DNA of 64,000 nt from Aegilops tauschii subsp. strangulata (lineage: Eukaryota > Streptophyta > Magnoliopsida > Poales > Poaceae). How positions within the stretch are numbered: the first letter of the stretch is position 1; every line of letters begins with the position of its first letter. Where the stretch lies: contig NC_053040.3 in assembly GCF_002575655.3 (NCBI RefSeq), forward strand, positions 154,133,148 through 154,197,147, written 5' to 3'. Shown here one piece after another: positions 58,431 to 64,000 of this stretch. Both the position numbers and the translations under genes were made by a program. Below the pieces are notes generated by a model, which saw only the letters and a list, made by a program, of their open reading frames with translations, had not been told where the DNA came from and did not search any database.

Positions 58431-59760
58431 TTCTATCGTGCCTGCACACGCCTGCCCCCTCTCACCCTCCCTCAGCGTCCCCTCCATCGCGCACATTCGT
58501 TATTTCTCTTTAGGTCGTTCACCCACGGTGTGTGTAGGCCCCCCGGCTCCTTCTTTTCGGCACACACCAGTCGCTATACCTCTCTAGCCAAGTGTGCCTA
58601 CCACAAACACACACTTTCCCTCTTCTCTTCTCATCATCCATGCCCCCCTATGTCCAATACGGTTCCACGCAGGTGCACATTCCCGCCCCTCTTTTCATCG
58701 ATCTCATACCCGCACACTCCTCCCCCTCGACATAGTAGGCCTCTCGCACCACCTCCTAGCCGCACCCCTCTCCCCCTATCCGTCTCTCCACACCTTATTT
58801 GCTTCTAACACATGCATGCATCTATACGTACCGATCTCCCTACATATATCTAGGTCGACTATAATTCTTTTCCCCCACGCACCGATCGACTTACCTCACT
58901 AGTTATGTCTCTCCCTTTCTCGGACACACGACGATTGATCTTCCTATGTAGTTACATCTGCTTACCACAACCATATCGTCCCCCTCATCATCCTTGCATA
59001 CCTCCCGACCCGTCTCTCACACGCACGTGCATAGACAGGCAGACATCCCCTCTCTTATTGATATTGCACTCATACCCTCCGTTTGTCTAGCAGGCCTTGC
59101 CCACCATTTGTGAGAAGCAACTCGACCACCAACCCTCCGATACTCTACCTTTGTCTTCCTCCCAACCTTATTTCTCTGCTACACATATGCATGGAGGCCG
59201 ATCGATCTCCCTCAATACATAGCTAGGTCTCTCTCCTTCTCCACACATATACTAGTCGATCTACCTCTCTATAGTTAGGTCTCTGCCCCCTCCCCCCCCC
59301 CACACACACACCGATAGTCGAACGTTGTAGGTAGGTATCCATGCCATAGGGAAAAACTGCACCTCCGCCCTCTCACATTCCAGTAGGCCAGCCACCCTGT
59401 ATCTTTGACGTGGGAAACACAAATTCGATGGCACTCTTTATCGATCACGCACCCACACACTTCATCCCTGTTTTGATTCTATCGATATCTCACGCCGATG
59501 ATCCCTCCACTCTCTTCTCGTGGATCTCTCCCTCTATATATGATATATCCATGACTCTGTTTCACACACATTGCATATGTTACATTTTTTTGTTTGAGAT
59601 ATCATCGACACATTGCCTCTGTTTCGCACAAACCATCTCTCTCACACCCACCCACATACGTACCTGCACCTAAAGAAGAGGTGCACGCACGACGCACGTA
59701 CTCACGTCTCGTTCCTGGCCACACCCGTGCGGGTACATGGTGGAGTTCATTTCTATATGA
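58430..59760. repeat. pyrimidine-rich degenerate repeat
   Basis: About 1.3 kb of C/T-rich plus strand with repeated CGATCTCCCT, TAGCTAGGTCTCTC and CACACACA elements at irregular spacing, and a C run at about 59,290-59,302. Pro/Ser/His-rich open frames are artefacts of this composition. Confidence 0.65.
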
Positions 59761-61370
59761 AAAGGTAGCCCACGTGATTATTTGATGCGTGTAGCAGTTG
59801 TTTACTCGAAGGAGGGTCGTGTACCATGCGTAGACGGAACAAAGTTCGACTTGACGCGTTAGTATTAAATAAAGTTATATTCCTCAATGGCACGTATAGA
59901 TTATAAAACGATTGTCATCGGGAAAAAAGAAAAATCCGCTCCACTATATATAATGGAGCCTGCCTGCCGGGGTTTGTCTCTCGTCACACTATCTCACACA
60001 AGGTGGCGGTGGCCTCTCTCTCTCTCACCGCTGGTCCCTGATCCGGCCGCACCCCGTCCGCCAGCGGAAAGGGAGGATGTGCATCGTTTCTCCGTTCGAC
60101 GGTGTTGAGGCAGCACGTCCCGATCTGCGGTACCTGCCGTTCTCTCTGACCAATCTCCAGCGCGGTAGGGTCTTCGCCACTTACTCGCTACCGCAGTATG
60201 GGCAGATCCCGGCCGCCGGCCCCTCCTAGTTACATCCAGATGACCCTTAGGTACAGCTACCTCCGGCCTTGCTCCACTGCCCATCTTCCCATGTTGCTGC
60301 ATGTGGAAAATCTTGCATGTGGATCTTCTTTAGTTGTTTGCTCAAAACGTATCTCGTCCTACGTACTTTCCATCTTGCAATCTCGTCCTCAAACCGTTTT
60401 TGATAAACCACCATGCTGCTATCTTTCCCTTATTACATTGAATATGCTTCTTTTTTGTCGGCGTATGTGTCTTCAACTTGTGTTATTGGGCAGTAATTGT
60501 TTTCTTTCTACCTCCTTTTGCAAACAGGGCTATCCATTTCACCTTGTTGCTATTGTGACCTTTTGGTGAACTGCACAAATCACTTTTTTCTTAAGAGTGT
60601 TTCGTGCAGTTCTGCCAAAATGTCACACGGGTAACGTTTTTTCATTTCTGTGGGACTGCAGAAAGGGTGATTGGTTTTGCTATCCTCCTCATCCAACTCC
60701 GTGCCAAATCTTATCCAACAAGTAGTTAGTCCTAAAGAGAGATCGCAGAGGTGATCGGCTTCTATTTGTGTGTGTTATGTTTCATCATCTAGTTCCACTA
60801 TTATTGTAATCACAGTGACTGAATATCTTTGCAAACATGGATGATCCGCTCGATTTTAGTGGAGCTGCACAAAATGATCGGATTGTGATGTCCTCCATAC
60901 ACCTCCTTTTTGGCTACAGAGCTGGGTGAAACTAGCTGCCAACCAATGAACACTGTGCCCAGGAAATGGAGCCATGCCTACAAACAGCATCGATCAATTA
61001 TATATTTTTATTTATTTGTAAACCTTCTCACAACTTTGTCTTCAGTTGTGATGTGAATATTGGCGTTGATCTATGAACCATTGAGATGTATTAGTAGCCA
61101 TGGTAGTTTCATTTGTATTTGATGAATCCTAAGTTGAAACCTCTTTTTTTCTGCAGGAACCAAAGTTGAAACCTTCATAGCATCACAGTACAATTTCATT
61201 ATGCTGGAAAATTATGCGTACATATAAACAAATCCTGAAGGATTGATAGCAATGCCAGAAAAAATTCAACTTCGTTTTGCCGACCTGTGGGACATCCTTC
61301 ATCTGGCTTCACCTGCCATGCAACAATATTGAGTGCACAACTGCATGGAAGATTCACCCTGGTCGTTGTG
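59761..61370. other. unassigned, with a gene-like TATA region
   Basis: A good TATA box (CACTATATATAATGG, about 59,962) is followed by a CT-repeat leader and a GC-rich 250-bp block, then 1.1 kb of AT-rich, intron-like sequence. No encoded protein is recognisable; it may be a captured or decayed 5' gene fragment. Confidence 0.3.
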
Positions 61371-61679
61371 CCATAGTAATAATGACTAGTGAGCAGTCAA
61401 ATCACAGAGCCCCACCTTCGCCACAATAAGTTGATCGGATGAAGCAACCATCATTTCTCTCTTCGTTGAATCCGCCGGTACTCCAATATTCCCAGAGTAA
61501 TAAGTTGCTCGGGCGAAGCAACCATCACTTCACCTTTCCCACAGTAAGTACTACCTCCTTTTTTTATTCTAGAAACAACCACACGCGAATATTGGACGGT
61601 AGCAGCACAATAACTGAATCAAAAATCGAAACCAACCAATGAACTACTACTAATGGTGAGTGTTTGCTAGTATCATGTA
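61371..61679. repeat. dispersed repeat related to 1.2-1.9 kb
   Basis: Contains GTCAAATCACAGAGCCCCACC and two copies of CGGATGAAGCAACCATCA or CGGGCGAAGCAACCATCA, matching modules at about 1,205-1,310 and 1,830-1,870. Confidence 0.6.
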
Positions 61680-61730
61680 CTCCGTCTGTCCATGTATACA
61701 GGGCTTAATGCATTTTCCGAGACTAACTTT

Positions 61731-62112
61731 GGCCCTGTTTGGGTCCATGGGTTAGAGTTAGTTTGAGCTAGTTGGGGCTCAAATAGCCCTAAAGTATCCA
61801 ATCATGAGGGTTATATTGGAGCAAGTTGCACCAAACCGACAAAAAAAACTATCCCACCCAAGAGGTGCTAATTGGAGATAGTTCTCATTGGGCCCACTGA
61901 AAAATCACTTTTCTCTCTCTATCCCACCAGCCAAGTGGTGCTAATTGGAGCTAGTTCTTGTGGGTCCCACTGAAAAATCATTTCTCTCTCCATCAAGTGC
62001 ATTTATTGTCAATCTAACCCTTTCATCCAAACACCTCTTTGGCTAGAGTTAGTTCAGGGTTAGTCATGAGTTAGTCTAACCTCTAGCTAAGTTAGAGTAT
62101 CCAAACAGGAGC
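61731..62112. mobile_element. MITE inside the Stowaway element
   Basis: Termini GGCCCTGTTTGG and, reversed, GCTCCTGTTTGG match at 10 of 12 positions. The interior has inverted GGGTTAGAGTTAGTTTGAG / GAGTTAGTCTAACC segments and a repeated GTGCTAATTGGAG. No clear target duplication. Confidence 0.65.
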
Positions 62113-62203
62113 AGTATAGGACATGCAAGTTGCTCAAAGCATACCGTCAAATTCGTACATGAATGGATTTCTTTTTTTGAAACGGAACGTGAAAGGATCT
62201 TTG

Positions 62204-63913
62204 TGAAGGAAATATGCCCTAGAGGCAATAATAAAGTATTATATATTTCCTTATATCATGATAAATGTTTATTATTCATGCTAGAATTGTATTAACCGGA
62301 AACATAATACATGTGTGAATACATAGACAAACAGAGTGTCACTAGTATGCCTCTACTTGACTAGCTCGTTAATCAAAGATGGTTATGTTTCCTAGCCATA
62401 GACATGAGTTGTCATTTGATTAACGGGATCACCTCATTAGGAGAATGACGTGATTGACATGACCCATTACGTTAGCTTAGCACCCGATCGTTTAGTATGT
62501 TGCTATTGCTTTCTTCATGACTTATACATGTTCCTATGACTATGAGATTATGCAACTCCCGTTTACCGGAGGAACACTTTGTGTGCTACCAAACGTCACA
62601 ACGTAACTGGGTGATTATAAAGGTGCTCTACAAGTGTCTCCAAAAGTACTTGTTGGGTTGGTGTATTTCGAGATTAGGATTTGTCACTCCGATTGTCGGA
62701 GAGGTATCTCTGGGCCCACTCGGTAATGCACATCACTATAAGCCTTGCAAGCATTGTGACTAATGAGTTAGTTACGGGATGATGTATTACGGGACGAGTA
62801 AAGAGACTTGCCGGTAACGAGATTGAACTAGGTATCGAGATACCGACGATCGAATCTCGGGCAAGTAACATACCGATGACAAAGGGAACAACGTATGTTG
62901 TTATGCGGTCTGACCGATAAAGATCTTCGTAGAATATGTGGGAGCCAATATGGGCATCCAGGTCCCGCTATTGGTTATTGACCGGAGAGGTGTCTCGGTC
63001 ATGTCTACATAGTTCTCGAACCCGAAGGGTCCGCACGCTTAACGTTACGATGACAGTTTTATTGAGTTTTGATGTACCGAAGGAGTTCGGAGTCCCGGAT
63101 GAGATCGGGGACATGACGAGGAGTCTCGAAATGGCCGAGACGTAAAGATCGATATATTGGACGACTATATTCGGACTTCGGAAAGGTTCCGAGTGATTCG
63201 GGTATTTTTCGGAGTACCGGAGAGTTACGGGAATTCGTATTGGGCCTTAATGGGCCATACGGGAAAGGAGAGAAAGACCCCAAAGGGTGGCCGCACCCCT
63301 CCCCATGGGCTAGTCCGAATTGGACTAGGGAAGGGGGGCGCCCCCTTCCTTCTTTCTCCTTCCACCTTCCCTTCTCCTACTCCCACAAGGAAAGGAGGAG
63401 TCCTACTCCCGGTGGGAGTAGGACTCCCCCCTTTGGCGCGCCTCTTTCCTTGGCCGGCTGCCTCCTCCTTGCTCCTTTATATACGGGGGCAGGGGGGCAC
63501 CCCATAGACACAACAATTGATCCTTGAGATCTCTTAGCCGTGTGCGGTGCCCCCCTCCACCATATTACACCTCGATAATATCGTTGCGGAGCTTAGGCGA
63601 AGCCCTGCGACGGTGGAACATCATCATCGTCACCACGCCATCGTGCTGACGAAACTCTCCCTCAACACTCGGCTGGATCGGAGTTCGAGGGACGTCATCG
63701 AGCTGAACGTGTGTAGAACTCGGAGGTGCCGTGCGTTCGGTACTTGATCAGTCGGATCGTGAAGACGTACGACTACATCAACCGCGTTGTGATAACGCTT
63801 CCGCTATCGGTCTACGAGGGTACGTGGACAACACTCTCCCCTCTCGTTGCTATGCATCACCATGATCTTGCGTGTGCGTAGGACAATTTTTGAAATTACT
63901 ACGTTCCCCAACA
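62204..63913 (+). mobile_element. solo Angela-type LTR (1,710 bp)
   Basis: Complete LTR from TGAAGGAAATATGCCC (62,204) to CGTTCCCCAACA (63,913), with matching 5-bp target duplications CTTTG at 62,199-62,203 and 63,914-63,918. No internal sequence follows. This is the product of recombination between the two LTRs of a full element. A TATA-like TTTATATACGGG lies near 63,476. Confidence 0.92.
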
Positions 63914-64000
63914 CTTTGAATGATATAATTTTCAAATTATATAAAATCTTATCAATAGTCAAAGGCAACCTCGAAGAATACATTAGGCCCTATATAAAAT

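Larger units (their letters stand above)
61680..64000. mobile_element. Stowaway MITE split by two insertions, continuing past the window
   Basis: Left end TA-CTCCGTCTGTCC at 61,678-61,693. The MITE continues to 61,730, is broken by another MITE (61,731-62,112), resumes (62,113-62,203), is broken by a solo LTR (62,204-63,913), and resumes to the window end at GGCCCTATATAAAAT, just short of the expected GGAGGGAG-TA right end. The internal order agrees with the copy at 4,319-4,703. Confidence 0.75.

Noticed and set aside
58530..59090. Pro/Ser-rich ORFs near 58.6-59.0 kb
   Set aside because: Pyrimidine-rich repeat; frames are open in several registers.
60198..60569. 123-residue plus-strand ORF
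   Set aside because: Composition changes from GC-rich to AT-rich in mid-frame, there is no recognisable domain, and TTTTG-rich intron-like sequence is included.

Overview
This window reads as a gene-poor, transposon-packed stretch of a Triticeae genome (wheat, Aegilops or barley type). The diagnostic features are BARE1/WIS/Angela-type copia LTRs (5' TGAAGGAAATATGCCC, 3' CGTTCCCCAACA), gypsy LTRs of the Fatima and Sabrina kind, several CACTA elements with subterminal repeat arrays, Stowaway and Harbinger MITEs, and small Helitrons. I find no convincing host gene. Every protein-like sequence is either transposon machinery or sits inside a transposon, and nearly all are broken. Family names come from remembered consensus sequences and were not checked by a search.

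Layout. 1-17,769: a mosaic ending at a CACTA terminus (TAGTG at 17,765-17,769). It holds two Helitron 3' ends in opposite orientation (67 and 7,196), several MITEs, a pseudogene built of 31-residue repeats (3,013-3,847), a TNP2-type CACTA transposase gene with three exons and one nonsense codon (8,637-12,157), a convergent GRF zinc-finger pseudogene (12,666-13,346), and long CACTA subterminal repeats (13.5-17.8 kb). 17,770-37,947: a nest of mostly right-hand halves. An Angela copia element carries a 5'-truncated LINE in its 5' LTR and has its 3' LTR cut by the CACTA. It lies in gypsy element 1, which lies in a Fatima-like element, which lies in gypsy element 2, which lies in another copia LTR, which lies at the very edge of gypsy element 3.

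37,948-42,263: the core gypsy element 3 (minus strand), with its 3' LTR, an accessory ORF that has its own LTR-like promoter, and the end of integrase. It is cut on the right by a chain of left-hand pieces: a CACTA fragment, a gypsy LTR fragment, a CACTG-ended CACTA carrying a B3-domain pseudogene and two other ORFs (from 42,873), and another CACTA starting at 48,219 that probably carries a Transposase_24-type pseudogene. 53.4-64.0 kb: a Harbinger MITE with TAA target duplications, a CAG-rich minisatellite, a complete 2.2-kb Helitron (55,747-57,959), a pyrimidine-rich tract, and a Stowaway MITE interrupted by another MITE and by a solo Angela LTR with matching CTTTG target duplications.

No genes form a host pathway here. 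The functional units are the transposons. Premature stops in the CACTA-borne genes are repeatedly TAG, TAA or TGA where the family would have a Gln or Arg codon, as expected if methylated cytosines decayed after silencing.
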